DNA from: Pseudocercospora fijiensis CIRAD86
Taxonomy: Eukaryota > Ascomycota > Dothideomycetes > Mycosphaerellales > Mycosphaerellaceae
Direction of reading: 5' to 3'
Assembly (NCBI RefSeq): GCF_000340215.1
Contig: NW_006921532.1
Span: forward strand, 3,327,337-3,391,336
Length of the DNA: 64,000 nucleotides
Under the pieces are notes generated by a model. It ran no database searches. It was given only the letters and a program-made list of their open reading frames with translations, and had not been told where the DNA came from. The translations under genes and the position numbers were made by a program. Positions 21,265 to 31,819 of the stretch are shown in pieces; the first letter of the stretch is position 1; every line of letters begins with the position of its first letter.

Positions 21265-21735
21265 GCTCTTTTTGCCATGGAGTTGTATCAAAAGAGTGTA
21301 AGGGGACGATGGTATAGCTTTTGGAAGTTTGGAACGCTACGTGAAAGTTGTATTTTGCTCCGTAGCGGGAATGAGCTGTCCCGAGGCTCACAACTTGGTC
21401 ATGCCACTACCTTTTACCTCGATGTTTGTTAATCTTTGCAAAGAGCTTTTGCGTTGAGAACCGTCGTACTTGTGGAGCAGCCGTCCCCCTATGAATTCTT
21501 GGCCAACTGGTATCACCATGTCAACCATCCGAACGATTGTTTAGACAAGACGTCTTTTGAATCAGTTGAGCCAAACACGAAAGCCTTGTCGTGGATGTAA
21601 ATAAGTTCAATTATCATACAATCTCTAGAACATCAAGGAGAATCGTAACGTTATATACAAAATCCACAGATCAAATCAAATGCAATGCACCCCCGCCATG
21701 CAATCAGAGTCCCTTCAAGCGATCCATTACGAGCT
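21265..21735. other. Intergenic region
   Basis: Contains the Pol III terminator (21269-21273) of the tRNA gene and the 3' flank of the PhiA-like gene. Nothing else seen. Confidence 0.5.
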
Positions 21736-22711
21736 CTAGCTGTACTGCCACGCAGTCTTGACCTTCTCGTCGAGTTCTACGACGCGAAATGAGAAGCCGA
21801 GACAACCTTCACCGGCATTGGATCCCTCTAGACGAGCCACGGACCAAATACCGTAGCCACTGTTGGGTTCATTGATCGGACAAGCAAACCAGTCCTTGTT
21901 CTCGAATTGAAGATCACCGGCAGCAGAGATTGTGAAACCCTCATAGAGTGCTGGACCTGGAGTAAAAGCAGGGTGAGCTTGAGTGAACTTCAGCTCACCA
22001 GCAAGCTGACCACTCTTCTCGTCACAATCTGTGACATAGACCTGCTGGCCACCAGGTACCGTCACATCCAGAGAGAGCGTAGTCGAATTAACGGCCTGGG
22101 TGAAGATCGTCTGGTTACTGTTGAATGCCGAGCAGTCAAGACCTTCCACACCAGATGGGCAATAAGTCGATGTGTTCTTGTTGAGAAAGAATTGAAGCTC
22201 CGCTGCGTTCACGTTGGCGAAGTGAATAGGACTAGCAGATCGCAACGCAATGCCGCCGAATACCTTGGGTGTCTTCTCAACAGGCACGGCAAGAGTCCAC
22301 GAATCACTGGAGCCATCTTTGATAGTCTCCGTGGCATTCTTGGGGAATATTGTGCATGATCCTTTTGTCTGAGCCTCGTCGGTAGCGATATATTGGACAA
22401 CGCCGCATCCGCTGAGAAACAAGTCAGCATTCATTACATACATGCCATTATTAGTTGGAGAATGCTTACATTGTACCATCGCAGGCTGTGAGACAGCCTT
22501 TGTAGCCAACCTCGGTCTCGGTGATGCGTAGCACAGCGTTACTGTCGACCCATTTGTGGCAAGACAGTTTGTATGCACGATTGTTGTTGCTGAGAGCCTG
22601 TTCACCATCGAGGCCGGGACATGTCGTGGCTTCCTCGGTTTCGTAGGCGTGCGGTGCTGGGAGAGCTGCCACTGCAGCAGCGAGGAAAGAGAGCACGAAT
22701 GAAGACTTCAT
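21736..22711 (-). CDS. Secreted PhiA-like cell-wall protein
   Basis: Exons 22711-22470 and 22411-21736 around a 58-nt intron (GTAAGC donor, CTGAC branch point, CTCAG acceptor), 305 residues. A signal peptide (MKSSFVLSFLAAAVAALPA) is followed by a Cys-containing N-terminal part of about 95 residues. From about 118 on, the sequence follows the phialide/cell-wall protein PhiA family: ALRSASPIHF, a TYCP motif, PGGQQVYVTD, LKFTQAH, and WFACPI ending in GCLGFSF. PhiA proteins are small secreted wall proteins linked to conidiophore development in Aspergillus. Typical members are about 185 residues, so the N-terminal Cys-rich part here is an extra module of unknown role. Confidence 0.75.
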
Positions 22712-23621
22712 TTTGTTGTGCTAACGGACGATGAGGTCGTAAAAAGCCGCGTGTGATTCGCGAAGTGGTATTTTGGCGGTTTAAAGGCGTGATGCTGAAT
22801 GGTCTTTTCGAAGGATGCAAGGACGGTCTTATATGCCAATCTCTTCGAGACATGACATTGAGGCCGTACTCATCTAGGTGGCAAGCAGCAATATGTGACA
22901 TGCGTATGGAGCATTAATACGACATCTCGTATACGACCACTGCACTACATAATAAAACCACCATATACCCTGGCAGACCTCACACCGGTGTCAATAGCAG
23001 CAAAGATTGATGATCATCGGCAGCGCCGGGTTGCATGTTCCGTGAGGCAAAATGGGTAAAGATACCAGAGCAGTCTAGCGCATCATTGCAAATCGTACTA
23101 GCTAGGTATATAGTACTTACTGCGTATCACTACAGCTCGTAATAGCTAGGTACTTACTATGCATCATTGCAACTCGTATCGCCGGTCCGAGGCAGCAGCA
23201 TCCCCACAACGGAGAAGATTCAAGAGGTATACCACACTATATTCCAAAGATCAATCGTGTCGCTATATTTGGCAACATTCTGTCGTATTGTTAGTCGCAG
23301 CCAATGAAAGTGTAGCATGGGCCAGAATGACTTGGTCGCGGCTTACAATGTCAACAATGTCGAAAAAGTCGCGGCTTGGCGCCTTGTGACTTCACTTCAG
23401 CGCGACAGGCCAGGCCAACCGAGTGGTCCATTTCGTGTAAGTACAGAGACCGGACTTGAAGGGGAAGCTTTTAATACTCATTATCCTGGAATACGCCATT
23501 CGCCATGCTATTTCCAGTGAGTTCTGTCGGCGCACGTAGAATGGCCTGACGGGTACAATGCAAAATGATGCCGGTTCAGAGCTAGCGCTGTATGTCAAGA
23601 GGAAAAAAAACAATAAGGTTT
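22712..23621. other. Intergenic region with short tandem repeats
   Basis: Upstream of the PhiA-like gene. Three imperfect copies of a unit of about 40 bp containing ATCATTGCA, CTCGTA and TAGCTAGGTA...TACTTACT lie between about 23079 and 23180. No gene supported. Confidence 0.45.
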
Positions 23622-25813
23622 TCACTCGCGTCTCTTCTTGCCTTCCTCAAGGATTCCGAGCCGCGCATCACCTTTTCCACCGCCTATGAATGGGCCAAGC
23701 AGCGGATCTTTCGTCACCTTTTCCAATGTGTCTTGATATGCTTCGATTGCCCACTGGGGAGTGTTGAGTTTAGGCCAGTTGACCTGATAGTTGTCAGAAC
23801 ATGTCAAGAACGGGTAAGATGTACTTACGTATAACGTCCCGTAGTTCCACATGAATCGACCCGCGTACCCTGCTACCGCCAGACTAAAGAATGTGAACAG
23901 TCTAAGAGGCCATACGGTGGAGTCTGGTAGACGCGTTGTGCTGGCGCTGACAACGATGAAAAACACACAGAAACCAAGCACATAAGGGACGGCCTGCACA
24001 GCCAGCGGCCTGCGATCCGCAAACTGCTGCAGTGAGCCGATGCCTGCTGTGTCAGGTGAATAGTATCCAAGGAATAGATCGAAAGCATCCTGGCGAGGCC
24101 CGTCGGCGAAATTGTTCCGTACGTACCTCGTACAACTGTTGCTCAGGTCTTGCAGCATGCCAGCGCGCGTGCGGTTTCCAGTCCTTGTAAAGTCTGTCTT
24201 GAGGGCACCCGTACCAGAGTAGGTCTTCGATACTACGTCGGCGTTGTCAGCCCAGACGTTGCGAAAGAGATGCTCGAAAGTCTGGTCGTCTTGTGCTGTC
24301 TCTCCTGATCGTAGTAGGCCGAGGTCGATGAGCATCCGAGTCAAAGCCCAGCGACCTAACATGGACTGTACTACATTCGTACGATCCAGGCAGTCCATGC
24401 AATTTGTCCTTACTACTGCGGTCTGTCGCCGCCGTACATCGACGCCACCTGAAGGCATATCAATGCCATGGAAATAACCTCCCTCGGTCAGGCCATCCTT
24501 CAACTGGTCGAGCAGAAGCTGGGCTCGATACCACTTGAGACCCTTAGTTTCATTGTGGAAGTCGAAGTAGATGTAATGAAGATGGTCGTACCAGCCTTGC
24601 TGGTTTCCTGGTTCGATCACGTCAAATCTCTCGCTCGTCCTGCGATCTGATTCAACATGTTCCTGGGGTGTGGACTGGAGAATCTTGACCATCTGCTCGT
24701 ACGCATCCTTCACGCGCATTTCGCGGCCTTTCTGGTTCACCAGGTTGACCATGTAGTTCTCGCCATACAGTCGAATCTGCTCATCGAAATGCTTCCTTGC
24801 AGCATTGGCAGCAGCCTCCACACCACGAATCTGCAGCTTTGGAGTATAGTGCAGAGTATTAATCTCAGCCCAGTATACAGGCACGCTGCCTCGTGTCTGA
24901 ACATAAGACAGGACCTGTGTCTCGGGACCACTGACTGCCTTTCCATTTGCAAAGCCGCGATCGCCGGCATAGCTCATCATCCCCGAGGAAGCATTGTCGT
25001 TAAGAATGATTGATTGCTCGGTCTCGTTGTAATTCGATACATGGCCATCTTCATCAATGCCCCGGGACAAGTATCGTGTTCCTGTTCGGTGTCTGGATCT
25101 TCTCGTAATCAGGACGAAGGTGAGCCCGTTGCCTTTGATGGATGTATTTGTGATGCTCATCATGCCATACATGACGGGTAGGATATAAGGGTCCACAGCG
25201 GGCTGAGCGCCACGAGAAAGTCTGCCCGCGGCCTTTCCCAATCTGAAGTCGATGAGGGAAGAAGATATGTAGCGGTTCCAGAAGAATCTGTCGTCCGCAC
25301 GTTGCCACAGCGGCTCGTCTGCATTGCTTCGGACCTGTCTTTGGAAGCTGTTGGTCAGGTCGAATGAGTACGAAAAGTACATAGGCCCGGTCTTGAGGAG
25401 GATCTTCAAGTACTTCAGGTATGTATCTTCGTCTTGGTCGTGGACTTGGCGCTCTCGCAGAGGCAGGAATTCCGTGGACACGACTTTGTAGATCTGATGC
25501 CCTTTCAGGCGGCCGACAGCTTGCGACTTGGTGATGATGATCACATAGCTATCTACACGTCGAAGCTTAGCAAATTACAGCTAGTCCGCTGCCACCGAGT
25601 GACCATACCTAGGCGCAACTTGATGATACCGAGAATGCCAGAAATGCTGGACACGCGGTGGCCTCCTGTGATCTTGCCGTCATTGAGCCTGATGTCTCCA
25701 GACGGTCGATCTACCACCAGGGTCGGCGCATTTGGTGATGATGGCGAGGAGAAGGCGTAGTATGTCGACGACGCGTGTACGTTGATGTCCCTGAACGGGA
25801 GAGAAGCACTCAT
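23622..25813 (-). CDS. SAC1: Phosphoinositide phosphatase SAC1
   Basis: Exons 25813-25609, 25552-23829 and 23783-23622; 696 residues. The N-terminal SAC domain contains the catalytic CX5R motif C-M-D-C-L-D-R at residues 453-459, flanked by RTN and TNVVQ. Two membrane segments near the C-terminus (around 600-620 and 630-650) are the ER/Golgi anchor of Sac1. SAC1 removes phosphate from PI4P (also PI3P) at the ER and Golgi. The last intron (23828-23784, 45 nt, GTAAGT...CTGAC...CAG) lacks stops and is a multiple of three, so reading through would add 15 residues just after the second membrane segment. Divergent to the Rab5 gene with 333 bp between starts. Confidence 0.95.
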
Positions 25814-26146
25814 CGCGTGCGTCTACCCGGGAATTGGCGTTGCTGTGATGGTTGAGTGGTGTCTGCAGCTCGGATCAAGGAGTGTCGGAGCCAGACCAAG
25901 ATGCAAGGGCTGAGGGGTGTGTGGCGGTGGTTGTCATGCTGGCAACTGCACTTACGTCAATCCAGGCACGTGCAGAGCACGTCCACCCATGAACCTCTCT
26001 CTGGACAATCAAAGGTCACCCAACAACACCACTATACCGCGACCGTACCCTCACCCGCCCGCCCGCGATTCCACTCCGCCAGTCTGTTCCTCCCCGATCA
26101 CTAGCGATTCCGAGCTCGATCTTATCCGCGGTCTCCTCCACCCCTC

Positions 26147-26990
26147 ATGGCGGCCAGACAAAGCGCCAGGCCTGGCGGCGCACGCTTTGCGCAGTTCAAG
26201 CTCGTCTTGCTGGGTAAGCCGATGGGATTGGCCATGTAAGGTCGCTGCATGCTGCTAATACCCTCTTCAGGCGAGTCCGCCGTCGGAAAGAGCTCTCTGG
26301 TACTGCGATTCGTGAAGGTACGCTGCCGCCTGGTATGAGCGAGCTGCCATGGCCTCAGCAGCTGACCATGATTTTTAGGACCAATTCGACGACTACAGAG
26401 AATCAACTATCGGCGCCGCATTTCTCACACAGACAATCGCATTGGATGAACAGACAACAGTCAAGTTCGAAATATGGGACACAGCAGGTCAGGAGCGATA
26501 CAAGTCATTGGCGCCAATGTACTACAGAAATGCCAACTGTGCAGTGGTGGTCTATGATATAACGCAAGCGGTATTACCTCGCTTCAAACACTCGTCCAGC
26601 TGAGCGACTTGCTGACAGAGCACTCAGGCGTCCTTGGAGAAGGCGAAAGCGTGGGTGAAGGAGCTTCAGCGACAAGCAAATGAGAATATTATCATTGCTC
26701 TGGCCGGTAACAAAGCAGATCTGGTAGCCGAGCAACCCGACAAACGCGCAGTCTCTACAGCCGATGCGGAGGCCTATGCAAAAGAGGCAGGGCTGCTGTT
26801 CTTCGAAACCAGTGCCAAGACTGCAGAGAATGTCAAGGAGCTTTTCACAGCAATTGCGAAGAAATTGCCGATCGAGCAAGCCACACAGCGAGGGATGCGT
26901 GGAGCAGCCGGCAGGCCAGGTGGCGTCGATTTGGGATCACGACAAGATCCAGGAACATCATCGGGAGGTCCTGGCGGATGCAACTGCTGA
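26147..26990 (+). CDS. Rab5-type small GTPase (VPS21/YPT5 family)
   Basis: Exons 26147-26213, 26271-26317, 26379-26570 and 26628-26990; 222 residues. G1 is GESAVGKSS (23-31), the effector region is ESTIGAAF, G3 is WDTAGQE, G4 is GNKAD and G5 is ETSAK. IGAAF and the YDITQAASL segment are typical of Rab5. The C-terminus ends in CNC, giving two prenylated cysteines. Each intron is 57-61 nt with clear branch points. Rab5 GTPases drive early-endosome fusion and act through PI3P, so the divergent pairing with SAC1 is functionally plausible but may be chance. Confidence 0.94.
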
Positions 26991-27671
26991 TTGGAGCGGA
27001 AGAGTTTGGTCTCATATTCCACAATCAACACTTCACTTGATGCGATTTGATAAGACCATCAGATACCACGGCGAGGAGAGAGCGTCTTTTGTATCCGCAA
27101 CCTTTTCCTTACTGGGTCGAGCCACCACGAGGAACACCTCGCTTACGTTATTGCATGCGCGCTAGATTTTCAAGAGGATTTTCCAGCTGTTGAGTGCTTT
27201 CAATATCATGTCAAACACAATTTGCATGGGTCACATATGTCAAGTCCAATAGCACAGCACAGACCAAATTCACCGAGTAAATACAGCGTCTGATCACATC
27301 GGAGTGAAAGTGGGTATTCCCCAAACCCTTGCTCCTCATGGATTACAGCGAACAGAAACTTGTTATTCAGCGGTCCGACCCTAGTCACTTTCACTCCGAT
27401 GTGGTAAGACGCTGTAAAGTTGGTAGAGCGGCGCCTACCGCGGCCGCGGCTATCTAGCGCAGACGCGCTTCCGGCGGCAGAAGGCGTAAAGGAGAGTCGT
27501 CGCGCTCTTCGCCTCACCGTGCGTCATGCACATACAGACGGCCGTAGACGAGACTTCTGTCCTAGACGTACACCGGCGTAGCACCTGGGCGACCGACAGC
27601 AGTCGCACACTCTCTAGGAGGAACGACTGACATTGCTTTTTCGACACATCGCAGCATTTGGCGCAGCCGCC
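26991..27671. other. Intergenic region holding a MITE-like element
   Basis: Lies between the Rab5 gene and the DUF2461 gene; the inverted-repeat element at 27282-27416 is listed separately. No gene supported. Confidence 0.5.
27282..27416. mobile_element. MITE-like inverted-repeat element, 135 bp
   Basis: The left end begins TACAGCGTCT and runs to GAGTGAAAGTG (27312). The right end (27386-27416) is its reverse complement with a few mismatches, finishing AGACGCTGTA. About 73 bp separate the arms. The outermost TA on each side could be the target duplication of a Tc1/mariner or pogo-type element. It has no coding capacity. Only one copy is in the window. Confidence 0.6.
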
Positions 27672-30600
27672 ATGGCACGCAGATCGCAACGCATATCGCA
27701 CCCGTCTGCGCAACACAAGAGAGTGGCGTCGGGCTCTGGTCCGGCAGACTCGAAAACTAAACGCCCGAGGCAGGCTCCAAAGGCTGCTGATGTTACGCCC
27801 ACAAAGAGCCAGTACTTCCAAGGAGCCGACTCGCAGCATCACGACACCGACGAAGACAGAGCCGACAGTCATTCAGATGCCCCGGAGTCATCGGATGTCG
27901 ACGTCGATGATGGAAAATCTACTTCCGAGGAATCGCCGGATGACGAGGACTTCGATATCGAGGATGAAGACACCGCAAATGGCAGATATGCCAAGAATCG
28001 CAAGTCCGCAGCATCAGCTCGCAAGAAGATTGGTGCTGGCTGGAAGCCTGAATCAACGACTGGTTTTGAACCTGGTGTCGAAGTCATTCAAAAGAGGCCG
28101 AAGGCTAGACCTGCCGGGAAAGTTGCGTATGCGAACGAGACCATTCATCCAAACACACTCTTGTTTCTCAAGGATCTCAAGGCCAACAACAGACGAGAAT
28201 GGCTAAAGAGTGAGTGCTTCTGTTCTATTTCGCGTTCACGACACATCAGATTGATTCCACTGCCGGGTTTCCATCACTCCTGCTCTATTGGGAGCTTGTT
28301 TAACCTTATAGCACTACCATGGACCCGCGGCCGACGCGAGGGACACCGAGAAAGCTCTGCCGATGCTCACACCACCGATTCTAGCACCGTACTACTGGCA
28401 TCGATTCATTCCGACCTAGTAGCTTGCGATGGCCGCTCCCACCGGAACTCGAAAGGTCACCCAGAGCGACACTGACCGCAATATGTCATCTTGGAGCGTC
28501 ACGCTAAGGATTTCGTGAAGCCACCTAGGATGTAGACAGGACGCTTTGTCGCCCTGCTAGCGCAACTCAAGTCCGCAGTGACTACAGGCTTGCAAAATAT
28601 GCCGTTGAGCATGTTCGTTGTCGAGTGCGGACCCTCGGAGACCTGCAGCAAGCCCTATCTGCGAACGTAACACAATGCGGCTGGAACTTGGTCGCATGAG
28701 GATCAATTGTCTTTTACAAGGAAGAATGCAGAGGCCCTGTCATCTTCATTGGCGAGGCTCTAGGATCAGACCCAGTCGGATCATTCACTGTGCTATCGGC
28801 AGTGAGAAGTTCAAGAGACCTGCTAACCTAGAGGTGTTACTGCAGTGAATGACCCGGAATTCAGGCAAGCGGAGAAGGACTTCCACTCCTTTGTAGAGGC
28901 AATGACAGAAAAGTTGACTGGGATCGACGACTCGATTCCTGAGCTTCCTGTGAAAGACGTAAGCGTTGTGGATAATCAATCTTTCTAGCGCTGTCTGAGG
29001 TAATCGCTGACCAGGGTTTGTTGTACACTGCAGGTAGTAAGTGGTTCGAATGGCTGCCCAACATCTCCAAAGAAGGCGACTTGCTCACCAATTGGGCCAG
29101 ATCTTCCGCATATACCGCGGTAAGCACATCACGTCCCAGATCAACTACATCGACGACGAAAAACTTACAAAGCTTGCTAGATGTGCGATTCTCTAACGAT
29201 CCCACCCCGTACAAGGCAAGTCAAAGTTTTGCGTGAGGGCCCGGGAGTCTTCTCCCCGCCCTGGCCGCAGCACAACAATGCATGCATGAGGTTAATGTGG
29301 CTAACACGATAGTCTGACACAGCCATATTTCTCCGTCGCATGGTGGGCCACGACCTTGTCACAATGCCTTCACAGAAGCTGAATGATTCGTAGGTCACGA
29401 GCCGGCCGTAAAAGCAATTACGCCCATTACTATGTGCAAATTGCTCCTGGCAATTCTCTCATAGGTGAGTACAACCGTTGTCGTGATGTCCAATTGCTCT
29501 GCAACATAAACTACGCGTGCCATTGCACATTGAGTTTACACGAGCTCGCTATTGGCTGCTCCTTCGCAGCAAAGTGCTGTTCACAGGCGACCGACTGTGC
29601 ACTAACCGTCTGGTCACCGCTCTTTGTATCGTCCAGGAGTCCTGATTCATGTGGTCTTGACAATCTGTCCCGTACAGGCAAAGAATCTGCCGGCTGTTGA
29701 GTATACGCGCGATCCGCAGTCTGTATATATAGTCTCCTCATGCTGCGAAGCTCAGCGCAGTCGAGTGTCCTTGCTCTTACGGTGCCCGCTGCGTCGCGAA
29801 GGCTCGTAGACAACGCAAATGCTGTCGTCAAGTCTTCAGGATATCTGGTAGCTATCTGGCGCTTGACGACGCGAGGGAACGCCTCGATCGGCCCGGATTC
29901 TCGGTCGGCGGCGCAGGAGGCTCGGTTTCTCAAGTCAGTCGATTGTCGACAGTCACCACGCAGGGATCTGCAGTTCGTTGTCGAATTCTGGACTCGTACC
30001 TGCAATTCGATGGTGGTTTGAGTCTTCCTCTCTCCAAGCACATCCGACCCGCAAGGCTCAGTATCCGCATTCTTATGGGCCAGAGGATCAGAGCACGACT
30101 TTTCAAATTATGCCCACCTAGGAGCAGTTCCTTTGTGCCGGGAGACCTAGATGTCTGGATTCTTGCCAAGAGGACGTGTACGAGAACAGCCGAGCGAGCA
30201 TGAACATTTGACATTGCTGAGCCACTGCCAATCGGCTTGAAGGTGTTACTCGTGCTTCGATTTTGACAGAGGGGGATCTCGGGACGGTCTACGGCGTTTG
30301 ATGATCGCGCTGGTGCTAGCCTTTGAGTGCGGATCAAGCATGCTGATTGGTATTTTAGGAGGTGGCCTCTGGTCTCCTGAGGCCGCGTCAACTCGCGCAA
30401 TGAGGAGAGCTATCGACCGTCAACCCAGACGACTGAAGAGTGTCCTGCTGCATGACAACATTCGCAGAGAATTCCTCTCGGGCGCGGCACAGAGCGAGAA
30501 GGCGGTCGTCGAAGAGTTTGTGAGAAGCAATGCCGAAAACGCGCTGAAAACAAGACCAAAAGGTGAGTACCTGATTTATGTCTCTTCCCGGCCTCTTCCA

Positions 30601-31819
30601 AGCAAATTTTCAGAGTTTCCCTCGCGTTTACATTGCGTTGCGAGTCGATTGTGCGATGGGAGTTCGAAGTCGTCTGTCGGGCGCGATCCAACCGTGGATC
30701 AGGGCAATATCAGATGGCGCATACCGTCGTGTTTGCGTCGAAACATCGTTGCATGGCAGAAACGGCGGATCGAAAAGGATTTGATAAGGTGATCTTTGTT
30801 TCTAGAGAACCATACAAAGATGCAGCGAAGTCGACGACGCGTCTCAGCCGTGGAAATGGTGAAAGACTTAAGTCGACCGCGGAAGCATAATTGGGACCGA
30901 CCCGAAGCCGTCTCAGACGCCCTCCCGGTACCATCGCTGTTGGCAGCTACTTCGGATCTTGGTTTACTGTCATGACTCATGATTGTTTGCAAGTCACCAC
31001 GACAGCGCATTTTTGGACAGATTGGACGCGCGATTGCCCGTGATCATGAGTATACGAAGAGGCCTCTCGTTCCTGATCTCCTGGTGCTGTCCACCAAGCT
31101 GAAACGACACAGCTACTAGCCTGGCAGCTGTGAGCGGCGCTGCGGTCCTGCGGAGTCATCACACAGAATGGTCACCGCAGCCCTGCATGGCAATCATCTC
31201 TGCTGTGCGACTGACATTAATTTCTGACTGCACAGTCAACACGCCCATCACGCACTTGGCCCAGCTCGGCTTCGTTCATTGCCCCCTTCTCGCCTTCTCC
31301 TTATTCAATGACCAATCTACATGCTGATCCGCGCACGCCAGATTACGACGGAGACCACCCCGACATTGCTCTTCTGCGCCTCAAGAACTATACGATGGTT
31401 CGCAGATTGAACGACGATGAGGTCTTGGGAGAGAGTGGCTTTCGCCGAATTGCACAGCTAATGGAGACACTGGCTCCTTGGGTAAGTGTACCCGTTCCCT
31501 TGTCGTCGTGGCGCGGCGCTCCCCGTGCTCTGCGTCACGGTTCTGGGCGAACCATGGTACTGCGGCCGACGCGTCGCTGTACACGCCTTGCGAGATCGTC
31601 AAGGCCGAGCCACGACCGCAACGATACCTTGTGATGTAACGCCGCCGCATGTGCTGGCGTTTGGTATGAAATTGACATTCCACATGCTGACCTTCATATT
31701 ACAAACAGATCACATATTGCAACTCGGTAGTCATGCCTGACGAGGCTTCAGAAAATGAGACTGATGAAGATGAAGCGGAGCACGAACGCGAGGACGATAA
31801 CGAAGACGAAGACGAATAG
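27672..31819 (+). CDS. DUF2461/TIGR02453-family protein with very long introns
   Basis: Nine exons: 27672-28209, 28846-28958, 29101-29119, 29181-29215, 29323-29342, 29394-29464, 30359-30562, 31342-31481, 31709-31819. They total 1251 nt and 416 residues in one frame. Residues 1-145 are a nuclear-type, Ser/Asp/Lys-rich tail. The conserved domain then runs TIHPNTLLFLKDLKANNRREWLK, NDPEF, PELPVKD, IFRIYRDVRFSNDPTPYK, GRKSNYAHYYVQIAPG, GGGLW and HPDIALLRLKNYT. The end is a run of acidic residues. The family function is not established. One donor is GC (29216), normal as GCAAGT. The first coding Met is taken at 27672; an in-frame Met at 27633 would add 13 residues. Three introns are 636, 894 and 779 nt against a local norm near 60. 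Confidence 0.8.
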
